Source of the DNA: an uncultured Novosphingobium sp.
GTDB taxonomy: Bacteria; Pseudomonadota; Alphaproteobacteria; Sphingomonadales; Sphingomonadaceae
DNA: 12,768 nt
NCBI GenBank assembly: GCA_938005655.1
Contig: CALLNA010000155.1
Location: 1-12,768, forward strand
Reading direction: 5' to 3'
The notes beneath the pieces were generated by a model. The model did not search any database, had not been told where the DNA came from, and was given only the letters and a program-made list of their open reading frames with translations. Below are positions 6,085 to 12,673 of this stretch, piece after piece. The position numbers were made by a program, and so were the translations under genes. Within the stretch, counting starts at the first letter, position 1. Each line of letters opens with the position of its first letter.

Positions 6085-7976
6085 GAAAAGAACTCCACGG
6101 TGGAGCCGCCACCCGGCGGCTCGGTGATATCGAGCGGTTCGAAGAACAGGGCATGCATGATCGCCCAGGCCAGATCGGCGTGGCCCGCCCCGCCGGCTCG
6201 GCTCGCGACGTAAGTGACCTGGGTGCCGCCCTTGGTAATCTCGGGCCGGATCGCCATGAAGGCCTGGGCGACGTCCAGCCATCCGGCATCGAATTCGAGC
6301 CGGCCGCTAGTGATCACGTTCTTCGCCTTCAGCACCAGCGCGGTCTTGGTCTGGACCGAGTAGTTGTAGGCCTCGGCCATCGGGAAGAACTTGAGCACGA
6401 GCTGGTGGACGGCCTTGCCGACCCCGGTGGTGTCGATCCCGATCTTGGTCACGCGATACTTCGCGCACATGGCCTTGATCGCCTCGGCCTGGCCGGCGAA
6501 GTCCAGGCCCTTGAGCCGCTGCTTTTCGAGCACCCGGAACTTGCCGCCGGGCTTGCTGGGCGGCGCGACCGCGACCAGGGCCGCATCGTCGCCCGTCCCG
6601 GTCTCGCTGGCGTTGGGGTCGTAGCCCAGCCAGACGTCGCCCGCGTAGGGCCGCGGATCATAGGGCTGGTAATCGCGCCAGACCTCCCAGCTATCGACCA
6701 TGCACGGCCGCATGGCCGCGAAGGGGAACATCGACTGACTGCCATCCAGGAAGATGCAGCGGAACAGGTTGTCGAATTCGTCGATCGAATACTGCTGCTG
6801 GAGCTGCTCGATATCGATCAGATCGAAGCCTTGCTCGACCGCGTCGTGGACGGTGACGATCTGCCGCCAGATCCCGTCCGCACCCATCACGCCGTGCTTC
6901 AGCGTGTCGTGGGTGATGTCGATCCGCACCCGGTCGGCCTTCGCCCGCCGCCGGTTGTAGCGGTCGCCGCACCACATCGGATAGGCTTCGTGCGCCAGGG
7001 TCGACGGCGTCGAGAACAGCGTGATGGTGTACTGCTTCTGGGTCGCCATCGCCGAGGCGACCTTGAACAGCTCCTCGAAGCCGTAGATCCAGAAGCACTC
7101 GTCGATGATGACGTCGCCGTGGTAGCCCTGCGCCGTCCGATAGTTCGTGCCGAGGAAGTGCAGCTCGAACGGATCGAGCGCTTCGCCATCCTCGTCGATC
7201 CGCTGCACCACGATCGGATCGCCGCGCAGCGTCACGCCGCAGACCGACTGCACCCACTGCACGATGTACTGGCGGAAGATGTTCGCCTGGGCGCGGCTCG
7301 CCGAGATGAATATCTGGTTCTTGCCGGTCTCCAGGCCGACCAGGAACCGCTCGCGCGCGAAATACCACGTCGCGCCGATCTGGCGCGATTTCAGGATCTG
7401 ACGCGTCCGGAGCGAGGTGGTGGATAGCCAAATCGCCTGATGGCCGAACAGGCTGTCGCGCAGGTCCGCGCGCAGCTTGTCGACCATCTCCGGCGTGATC
7501 AGGTTCTTCGCCTTCTGGTTGGCCGCCGCCGCGGCCTTCCCGCCCTTCGACCGGGCCGGGTTCAGGTCCGCCTCGTTGCCGCCGTCCCGGTACTTCCCGA
7601 TCCGCGCGAACCGCTCCATCTGGCGGCCGAGCAGGTCGATCTCCTTGAAGTCGCTCCCGGTCTTGGGGTCCTTGGCGATCAGCGCCAGGTAACGCGCCAG
7701 CGTCCCGTCCTCGGCGCGCTCCAGCGGGCTCGCCTCATCCCACTTGTGGCGCGTCTTCCAGCTCGCGACCGTGGCGTAGGCCACCTCCAGCTCGGCCGCG
7801 ATCTGGGTCATCCGCCACCCGCGCCAATAGAGCGAGCGGGCGTGATTGCGCAGGCTGACCACGATCGGCAGGCGAGCGGAAGGCCCCTCGCCGTCCTCGA
7901 AATCGGGATCGTCGCGGGTGTCGAGGCGTTCGTCCGGAGCGGCCATTTCCATCGCCGGCCACGCTATGGGCCGCAC
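6081..7976 (-). CDS. P: Terminase large (ATPase) subunit, P2 gpP family
   Basis: ATP-driven DNA packaging motor that works with gpM at cos and docks on the portal. It has 631 residues from the GTG at 7976. A helix-turn-helix opens the conserved part (RNHARSLYWRGWRMTQIAAELEVAYATVASWK, 44-74), typical of the gpP N-terminus. A Walker A-like LKSRQIGATW (195-204) and Walker B VIIDEC (289-294) mark the ATPase. The RNase H-like C-terminal part has LGYDPN (D453), IGIDTTG (D515) and HADLAWAI (D601). The start is uncertain. GTG 7976 has AGGGGG three to four bases upstream; ATG 7952 and ATG 7946 are in frame, and conservation only begins near residue 38. The stop overlaps the Q start. Transcription probably starts in the divergent P/O region. 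Confidence 0.95.
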   Translation of the reverse strand: MRPIAWPAMEMAAPDERLDTRDDPDFEDGEGPSARLPIVVSLRNHARSLYWRGWRMTQIAAELEVAYATVASWKTRHKWDEASPLERAEDGTLARYLALIAKDPKTGSDFKEIDLLGRQMERFARIGKYRDGGNEADLNPARSKGGKAAAAANQKAKNLITPEMVDKLRADLRDSLFGHQAIWLSTTSLRTRQILKSRQIGATWYFARERFLVGLETGKNQIFISASRAQANIFRQYIVQWVQSVCGVTLRGDPIVVQRIDEDGEALDPFELHFLGTNYRTAQGYHGDVIIDECFWIYGFEELFKVASAMATQKQYTITLFSTPSTLAHEAYPMWCGDRYNRRRAKADRVRIDITHDTLKHGVMGADGIWRQIVTVHDAVEQGFDLIDIEQLQQQYSIDEFDNLFRCIFLDGSQSMFPFAAMRPCMVDSWEVWRDYQPYDPRPYAGDVWLGYDPNASETGTGDDAALVAVAPPSKPGGKFRVLEKQRLKGLDFAGQAEAIKAMCAKYRVTKIGIDTTGVGKAVHQLVLKFFPMAEAYNYSVQTKTALVLKAKNVITSGRLEFDAGWLDVAQAFMAIRPEITKGGTQVTYVASRAGGAGHADLAWAIMHALFFEPLDITEPPGGGSTVEFFS

Positions 7977-8000
7977 CCGCCCCCTGCGAACCGCCGCTTG

Positions 8001-8020
8001 TTGTAAGGCCGCCGTTACAA
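8001..8020. promoter_or_regulatory. Ogr/Delta-type late activator site between P and O
   Basis: A perfect inverted repeat, TTGTAA (8001-8006) and TTACAA (8015-8020), contains TGT-N12-ACA (TGT 8002-8004, ACA 8017-8019). This is the pattern recognised by the zinc-finger late activators Ogr (P2) and Delta (P4), which act from about -55. Its centre is about 102 bp before the O start, which places a transcription start near 8065 and a leader of about 45 bases. On the minus side the same -55 spacing would fall near 7955, within the predicted P coding start. Confidence 0.75.
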
Positions 8021-8111
8021 CGCGCCCGCGTTGCCAAGCGCCGGGCCGGACGGTCCTTTGCGAGCGTCAATGCCGGCCCAGCCCGGCGCACGAACGCAGA
8101 CGGAGCCACCG

Positions 8112-8957
8112 ATGAAGACCAAGCCGTTCCTCCTCGCCACCGCAGGCTCGACCGTCGACGGCCGCACGATCGACGGCAAGCAGATCGATGAGATGGCGTC
8201 GAGCTACAACCCGGCCACCTACGGCGCGCGGGTCAACATCGAGCACATCCGCGGGATCAGCGGCGACAAGCCCTTCCGCGCCTACGGCGACGTGCTGGAG
8301 CTGAGCACCGGCGAGGTCGAGGTGGACTTCAACGGCAAGAAGGAAAAGCGCAAGGCGCTCTACGGCGTTCTCGACGTCACCGAAGACGCCAAGGCGCTGA
8401 ACGACGCCAGCCAGAAGCTCTATCCCTCGATCGAGATCCTGCCCGACTTCGGCGGCAAGGGCTTCGCCTACCTCGCGGGCGTGGCCCTGACCGACAGCCC
8501 GGCCTCGATCGCCACCGAGCGGATGAAGTTCAACCGCCAACTCCCCGGCGCGATCACCCTGACCGCGACCGAGCCGCTGCCGCTCGAGCTGGAGCCGGAA
8601 GCGCCCTCGGCCGCCAACCCCGACCCCACCGGCATCTTCGCCTCGCTCAAGGCCCTGGCCGACAAGTTCACCGGCGGCGGCCAGCAGCAGAGCGAACAGC
8701 CGGCGCAACCGGCCGCTCCCGCCGCGCCGCCGGCGAACACCGCCCAGACCGACGCGGGCATCGTCGCCCTGGCCGCCTCGATCGGCCAGCTCGCCGGCGC
8801 GGTGCAGTCGTTCATGACGAAGTCCGAAACGGACCTGTCCGCGCTGCGCACCGACCTCTCCACGCTCAAGGCCACGGTCGAGAGCACCCCCAAGCCCGGC
8901 TTCACCGCCCGCCCGCTCGCCACCGGCGGCAACGGCGCCGCCGTCACCGACTGCTGA
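8112..8957 (+). CDS. O: Capsid scaffolding protein with autoprotease domain (P2 gpO family)
   Basis: gpO directs assembly of the procapsid and cleaves the head proteins N, L and itself during maturation. It has 281 residues. The N-terminal serine protease domain aligns by eye with P2 gpO. The triad D19-H48-S107 of P2 corresponds to D16 (TVDGRTI), H45 (VNIEHIRG) and S106 (LYPSIEI), so the protease should be active. Residues about 170-220 are a Pro/Ala/Gln-rich linker. About 221-266 form a helical, heptad-like C-terminal scaffold (SIGQLAGAVQSF, then SALRTDLSTLKATV). The ATG at 8112 is preceded by CGGAG six bases away; upstream in-frame starts would extend into the regulatory region and lack similarity. 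It is the first gene of the rightward late operon. Confidence 0.94.
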   Translation: MKTKPFLLATAGSTVDGRTIDGKQIDEMASSYNPATYGARVNIEHIRGISGDKPFRAYGDVLELSTGEVEVDFNGKKEKRKALYGVLDVTEDAKALNDASQKLYPSIEILPDFGGKGFAYLAGVALTDSPASIATERMKFNRQLPGAITLTATEPLPLELEPEAPSAANPDPTGIFASLKALADKFTGGGQQQSEQPAQPAAPAAPPANTAQTDAGIVALAASIGQLAGAVQSFMTKSETDLSALRTDLSTLKATVESTPKPGFTARPLATGGNGAAVTDC

Positions 8958-9018
8958 CCCCTCCAACCGCCCGCGATCCTGCCGACCGACCTGCCTTTCC
9001 GATCCGAGGACCCCTCCG

Positions 9019-10149
9019 ATGCGTAACGAAACCCGTATCCTCTTCAACGCCTACGTCAGCCAGATCGCGCTTCTGAACAACGTCGCGGACGCCACCACGA
9101 AGTTCTCGGTCGACCCTGTCGTGGAGCAGCGGCTCGAAGCGAAGATGGCGGAATCGTCCGAGTTCCTCTCGGCGATCAACGTGGTGCCCGTCGTCGAGCA
9201 GCAGGGCCAGACGCTCGGCCTCGGCACCACCCGCACCATCGCGGGCCGCACCGACACCTCGGGCGGCACCCGGCGCAACCCCTCCGATCCCACCGGCAAT
9301 TCGGAGATCAACACCTACAACTGCCGCCAGACCAACTTCGACTGGTCGCAGCGCTACGCCCTGCTCGACGCCTGGCGCCACCGTCCGGAATTCCAGACGC
9401 TGATGCGCGACGCGATCCTTCAGCAGCAGGCGCGCGACCGGATCATGATCGGGTGGAACGGCACCTCGATCGCCGCCACCACCGATCGCGGCGCCAACCC
9501 GATGCTCCAGGACGTGAACATCGGATGGCTCCAGAACATCCGCACCCGCGCTCCGGCCCAGGTCTTCAGCGACGGCAGCCTGACCGTCAAGACGGACGGC
9601 ACCAACAATGCCGCGCTGAAGAAGATCTACGTCAAGCCCGGCGTGGAACTGTTCGACGCGAACGCGGCCTACAACGCCGCGGGCGGCTCGGCCCACGCGG
9701 TGGCGGACTATTCCTCGCTCGACGCCCTGGTGCTCGATGCGAAGCGGATGCTGCCGGAATGGCACCGCGGCAACACCGACCTGGTGGTGATCGTCGGCCA
9801 TGACCTGGTCGACGACAAGTACTTCACCATCGCCCAGCAGACCGGCGCGACCGCCACCGAGGTCGAGGCGACCGACCGCATCCTGCGGTCGAGCAAGCAG
9901 CTCGGCGGCCTCCCCGCCGTGCGCGTGCCGTTCTTCCCGGCGACCGGCCTGCTGATCACCACGCTCGATAACCTGTCGATCTATTGGCAGGAGGGCACCC
10001 GCCGCCGGTTCCTGAAGGACGAACCCGAGCTGGACCGCATCGCCAACTACGAGAGCGTCAACGAGGACTACGTGGTCGAGGACTACGAACTGGCGGTCCT
10101 GGTCGAGAACATCGTCATCGGCGGCGCCCCGGCCCGCGTCGCCCCGTAA
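9019..10149 (+). CDS. N: Major capsid protein (P2 gpN family)
   Basis: Main HK97-fold shell protein of the head. It has 376 residues, close to P2 gpN (357). Strong stretches are MRNETRILFNAYVSQIALLN at the start and ESSEFLSAINVVPVVEQQG (45-63). NPMLQDVNIGWLQNIRTRAPAQV lies at about 160-182 and TDLVVIVGHDLVDDKYF at about 253-269. LGGLPAVRVPFFPATGLLITTLDNLSIYW is at about 295-323, and RIANYESVNEDYVVEDYE is near the C-terminus. P2 gpN is cleaved by gpO near residue 31; the equivalent region here (about 26-35) is TTKFSVDPVV. GAGGA eight bases upstream supports ATG 9019. A gap of 61 bp separates it from O. Full length, no defects. Confidence 0.96.
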   Translation: MRNETRILFNAYVSQIALLNNVADATTKFSVDPVVEQRLEAKMAESSEFLSAINVVPVVEQQGQTLGLGTTRTIAGRTDTSGGTRRNPSDPTGNSEINTYNCRQTNFDWSQRYALLDAWRHRPEFQTLMRDAILQQQARDRIMIGWNGTSIAATTDRGANPMLQDVNIGWLQNIRTRAPAQVFSDGSLTVKTDGTNNAALKKIYVKPGVELFDANAAYNAAGGSAHAVADYSSLDALVLDAKRMLPEWHRGNTDLVVIVGHDLVDDKYFTIAQQTGATATEVEATDRILRSSKQLGGLPAVRVPFFPATGLLITTLDNLSIYWQEGTRRRFLKDEPELDRIANYESVNEDYVVEDYELAVLVENIVIGGAPARVAP

Positions 10150-10216
10150 TACCCGAGAGGCTTTGATCCGATAGCTGCCTGAGCGGGCGGCGGCCCGGGG
10201 AGCCCAGCACAGAAAA

Positions 10217-10275
10217 AGGGGACGCTCGATTTCCCCTCGCCTCATCCCCTCCCGGCTTCGACTCCCGGGAGGGGA
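10217..10275 (+). promoter_or_regulatory. Strong RNA hairpins in the N-M gap
   Basis: TCCCCTCCCGG (10245-10255) pairs perfectly over 11 bp with CCGGGAGGGGA (10265-10275) around a 9-nt loop. A weaker dyad AGGGGA (10217-10222)/TCCCCT (10232-10237) precedes it. The larger hairpin ends 22 bp before the M start and just upstream of its AGGAG. No T-run follows. It could act as a partial terminator or mRNA-stability element that sets a high capsid-to-terminase ratio. The 148-bp gap holds no gene that I can see. Confidence 0.5.
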
Positions 10276-10297
10276 AGGTTCGCAGGAGAACCCCGCC

Positions 10298-11050
10298 ATG
10301 TCCTTCAGCCCCGCTCTTGCCCACCGCCAGCGCATCCTGGCCTCGATCGCCGGAGGCGCGTCCACCGCCGCCCCCGGCGCCGCGCCGATGCCCACCGAAG
10401 GCCCGGTCGCGACCGAGTACCAGCAGCTCCTGATGGCGCTGGGCGAGGATCTGCGGAAGCTCCAGGCGATCCAGTCGGTCGAACGCAAGATCGAGGCGAA
10501 GCGCGGCATGATCTCCGCCTACCTGCCGTGGGTCGAGGGCGCGCTGGCCGGCGACGGCGGCGCGCAGGACGAGATCGTCGTAACCCTGCTGATCTGGGCG
10601 ATCGACATCGCCGACTGGCCGCTGGCGCTCTCCCTGGCGCGCTACGTTCTGGCCCACCGGCTCGCCCTGCCGGAACGCTACTCGCGCAAGCCCGCGACGC
10701 TGATCGTCGAGGAAGTGGCCGAGGCCGGCCTGGCGAAAGACCCGGCGATCGACCTCGACACGCTCCAGCAGTTCGCCGTCCTGACCGCCGACGCCGACGT
10801 GTTCGATCAGGTCCGCGCCAAGCTGGTCAAGGCCATCGGCCTCGCGCTCAAGGCCGGTGCCGAAACCTTCGACGCCACGGCCGACAGCGCCCCGGCCGGC
10901 GGCAAGCCCGCCCTGGTCGAGGCCGCGCTCGCCCATTTCCGCCGCGCCCTCGCGCTCGATGCGAAGTGCGGCGTCAAGAAACTGATCGAAGCCCTGGAAC
11001 GCGAGCAGAAGAAGCTCGCGGAGCCGCAAACCCCGGAGACCCGACCATGA
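10298..11050 (+). CDS. M: Terminase endonuclease subunit (P2 gpM family)
   Basis: Small terminase subunit that, with gpP, cuts DNA at cos. It has 250 residues (P2 gpM is 247). Family features are ALAHRQRILASIA near the N-terminus, TEYQQLLMALGEDLRKLQAIQSVERKIEAKR (39-69), LPWVEGAL (75-82) and GAQDEIVVTLLIWAIDIADWPLALSLARYVL (88-117). ERYSRKPATLIVEEV is at about 125-140. The C-terminal HFRRALALDAKCGVKKLIEALERE segment precedes a charged tail. Start ATG 10298 is preceded by AGGAG nine bases away. The stop overlaps the next gene's start as ATGA. No defects are visible. Confidence 0.94.
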   Translation: MSFSPALAHRQRILASIAGGASTAAPGAAPMPTEGPVATEYQQLLMALGEDLRKLQAIQSVERKIEAKRGMISAYLPWVEGALAGDGGAQDEIVVTLLIWAIDIADWPLALSLARYVLAHRLALPERYSRKPATLIVEEVAEAGLAKDPAIDLDTLQQFAVLTADADVFDQVRAKLVKAIGLALKAGAETFDATADSAPAGGKPALVEAALAHFRRALALDAKCGVKKLIEALEREQKKLAEPQTPETRP

Positions 11051-11325
11051 GCTATTCGTTCCTCTTCCGCGCCGCCAGCGTTGCGGTGGCGGCCGCCGCC
11101 ATCTCGGCCTGCCTCGACGAGGTGGTGGCCGAGCAGCCGGTCCACGCGGCCGACCGCGCCCAGGCCGAAGCCGCCGCCGCCTCGCTGCTCAACCTGCTGG
11201 GCGAGCCCGGCGAGGGCCCGGACCTGACCGGCGCGGTCTCGGGCTGGGTCGCGAAGACCGGCGACGCCCTGACCGGAGCGAGCGTTTCGGTCAGCGTCAC
11301 CCATGCCGCCAGGCTGACCGGATAA
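11047..11325 (+). CDS. Small hypothetical phage protein inserted between M and L
   Basis: A 92-residue acidic, Ala-rich protein, MSYSFLFRAAS...VSVSVTHAARLTG. Its helix ACLDEVVAEQPVHAADRAQAEAAAASLLNLL (21-51) followed by a beta-rich end GAVSGWVAKTGDALTGASVSVSV (62-84) resembles a family of 80-95-residue uncharacterised proteins that I recall near phage structural genes, with an 'E(L)xxVVxxQPVHxAD' core. Members usually have charged residues in the first helix, whereas here it is almost all alanine and valine. The start overlaps the gpM stop as ATGA, so translation is coupled. P2 has no gene at this place. A lipobox-like ISAC at residues 19-22 is probably coincidental. The function is unknown. 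Confidence 0.65.
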   Translation: MSYSFLFRAASVAVAAAAISACLDEVVAEQPVHAADRAQAEAAAASLLNLLGEPGEGPDLTGAVSGWVAKTGDALTGASVSVSVTHAARLTG

Positions 11326-11425
11326 CGAGCTGCGCCACCCGCGCCGGGGGGCGGGAGCGGACTGCCGGAGAGGAATCGAAGGCGGGTCGCGACCTCACCC
11401 CCCCACCCCATCAAGGAAGCCGTCC

Positions 11426-11866
11426 ATGTCCTCGCTGATCGCCGCCCCCGCCGCGCCGCAATCGCCGGAGAACACGGTGGTCGCGGCCGATGGCTGGTAT
11501 CCCGAGATCGACTGCAACGAGACGCGCGCCGTCCTGCGCCTGGGCGACATCGTCCCGCACGAACGCCTGGTCTCCGCGATCCTGGGCGCGCTGATCCACG
11601 TCATGGGCGAGCTGCGCGCCTGGCGCTCCGCGCAGGAGGCGGCGGGGGCCCAGGGCCTGGCCGCGGTGGCGCCGCTCGACGAGGTGAACGGCCAGAGCCG
11701 CCTCTGCCTGCTGTTCACCCGCGCCGTGGTCTACACCGCGGGCGTCCAGCTCGCCGAGACCCACCGCGACGTGACGGCCACCAAGGAAGGCGAGGCCCGC
11801 CGCGAGGCGACCTGGGCGATCCGCGACATCCTGGGCGTCACCCGCACCGCCGTGGAGCTGATCTGA
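11426..11866 (+). CDS. L: Head completion/stabilisation protein (P2 gpL family)
   Basis: gpL closes and stabilises filled heads at the portal vertex before tail joining. It has 146 residues. Family features are VVAADGWYPEIDCNETRAVLRLGDIVPHERL (18-48), AILGALIHVMGELRAWR (51-67), NGQSRLCLLFTRAVVYTAGVQLAETHRDV (88-116) and EARREATWAIRDILG...TAVELI at the end. P2 gpL is slightly longer (about 169). ATG 11426 has AAGGA eight bases upstream. A gap of 100 bp separates it from the preceding small gene, and nothing definite is seen in that gap. The stop shares its A with the next ATG (TGATG). Confidence 0.93.
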   Translation: MSSLIAAPAAPQSPENTVVAADGWYPEIDCNETRAVLRLGDIVPHERLVSAILGALIHVMGELRAWRSAQEAAGAQGLAAVAPLDEVNGQSRLCLLFTRAVVYTAGVQLAETHRDVTATKEGEARREATWAIRDILGVTRTAVELI

Positions 11867-12224
11867 TGGACCGGGGCCGCCTGATCGAACTCGCTGAGCG
11901 GTGCGAAAAGGCCGAGGGGCCAAACTTCGCGCTCGAACAGGAAATCGGCGCGCTGCTAGGCATTCGTCACATCCCCGAAAAGCCGGTGGCCCCCGCCTTC
12001 ACCGCGAGCCTGGACGCCGCCATTTTGCTTGTCCCGGAAGGCTGCGCTTGGACTTTGGATGGCGGCGACCCCCATTGTCACGACAGCGCGTCCATCGGAC
12101 TCATCCCGCAAAGAGGAGCGCTTCTCAATCCGCAATGGACGGCGGATGGGGTCTCACCAGCTTTGGCCCTCTGCGCTGCCGCCCTCCGCGCCCGCGCCAG
12201 CGCGGCGAGGCTGTGATGGACCGG
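11864..12224 (+). repeat. 11-bp direct repeat TGATGGACCGG bounding the 116-residue gene
   Basis: TGATGGACCGG occurs at 11864-11874 and at 12214-12224. Each copy covers the stop codon of one gene and the start of the next (TGA/ATG plus GACCGG). The copies are 350 bp apart, exactly one reading frame plus the overlap. Recombination between them would delete the 116-residue gene and leave both flanking genes in frame and coupled. Confidence 0.8.
11866..12216 (+). CDS. Uncharacterised 116-residue phage accessory protein
   Basis: MDRGRLIELAERCEKAEGPNFALEQEI opens with a helix, followed by GALLGIRHIPEKPVAPAF. The middle TASLDAAILLVPEGCAWTL (46-64) and the end PALALCAAALRARASA (97-112) match the pattern 'T.S.DAA..L.PEG..W......ALAL..AALKARA' that I recall in short proteins of alphaproteobacterial phages and genomes, with no known function. 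The part between (65-96) is variable. Base composition of its first 200 bp is lower in GC than gpL, suggesting separate origin. It overlaps both neighbours by TGATG, so it is translated within the late operon. It has no counterpart in P2, where L is followed directly by X. It may be a moron (accessory) gene. Confidence 0.7.
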   Translation: MDRGRLIELAERCEKAEGPNFALEQEIGALLGIRHIPEKPVAPAFTASLDAAILLVPEGCAWTLDGGDPHCHDSASIGLIPQRGALLNPQWTADGVSPALALCAAALRARASAARL

Positions 12225-12467
12225 CGCGACGTTCCGCTATGCAACCACTGCAAGCATTTCGGCAACCTTGACGGTGGTTGTACGCGCCCGATCGGAATCG
12301 AGTGGTCGCCGGTCTACGGCCGTCAGGAGCGGCTGCTTCTGCGCGACGCGCACGGCGAGCGGGCCACCGATAAGTCCTTCATCACCCGCCGTCCGAAGTG
12401 CGGTCCGTCCGGCCGATTTTTTGAGGCACGCCACCCTTTGCCTCCGCCACCGAGTCCAAGGCGATGA
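12216..12467 (+). CDS. Small Cys-containing (zinc-ribbon-like) phage protein
   Basis: An 83-residue protein with CNHCKHF at 9-15, then GGCTRP (C22) and CGPSGRFFE (C62). The C-x2-C ... C ... C pattern with KHF, CxRP and CGxxGxxFE recurs in small uncharacterised phage proteins and suggests one zinc site. The function is unknown. The spacing (C-x2-C-x9-C-x39-C) differs from Ogr/Delta, which have C-x2-C and a closely spaced second pair, so it is not the late activator. The terminal HPLPPPPSPRR looks like non-conserved read-through towards the next start. Start overlaps the previous stop (TGATG), and the stop overlaps the X start (ATGA). It is a second insertion between L and X. Confidence 0.68.
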   Translation: MDRRDVPLCNHCKHFGNLDGGCTRPIGIEWSPVYGRQERLLLRDAHGERATDKSFITRRPKCGPSGRFFEARHPLPPPPSPRR

Positions 12468-12673
12468 TCGTCACCGCCCTTCAAGGCGACACGCTCGACC
12501 TGCTCTGCTGGCGCCACCTCGGGGCCACGGCCGAGGTGACGGAACAGGCCTACGAGCTGAACCGCGACCTCTCCCTGGCCGGGCCGGTGCTGCCCGAGGG
12601 CGCCGCCGTCATTCTGCCCGACGCGGTGCCCGCCACCGCCGCGCGGCTCGATATCGTGAACCTGTGGGACTGA
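12464..12673 (+). CDS. X: Tail protein X (P2 gpX family, LysM-like)
   Basis: A 69-residue baseplate/tail protein required for P2 tail assembly. It matches P2 gpX along its length: VTALQGDTLDLLCWRHLGAT (3-22), EQAYELNRDLSLAGPVLPEGAAVILPD (27-53) and the closing VNLWD. The fold is a LysM-like domain. The start overlaps the preceding stop as ATGA, and its stop shares an A with the next ATG (TGATG). Position after the head genes and before the lysis genes is as in P2. Confidence 0.93.
   Translation: MIVTALQGDTLDLLCWRHLGATAEVTEQAYELNRDLSLAGPVLPEGAAVILPDAVPATAARLDIVNLWD

Noticed and set aside
6153..7427. 424-residue plus-strand frame opposite the terminase gene
   Set aside because: Antisense shadow; the minus strand holds the full gpP with ATPase and nuclease motifs.
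8067..9047. Long minus-strand open frame opposite the scaffold gene
   Set aside because: Its translation is Arg/Gly/Val-rich low complexity with no motif, typical of the antisense frame of GC-rich coding DNA; the plus strand carries a clear gpO with its catalytic triad.
8944..10509. 521-residue minus-strand open frame opposite the capsid gene
   Set aside because: It spans gpN, the gap and part of gpM, and has composition typical of an antisense shadow; no family resemblance.
11047..11112. Lipoprotein signal peptide on the 92-residue protein (ISAC lipobox)
   Set aside because: The N-terminus has only one basic residue, and the Ala-rich run corresponds to a soluble helix in the proteins I think are related; the match could be composition. 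Kept only as a question.
12216..12467. The Cys-containing 83-residue protein as the Ogr-like late activator
   Set aside because: Cysteine spacing and surrounding residues do not fit Ogr/Delta, and ogr is expected near the other end of the prophage after the tail genes.
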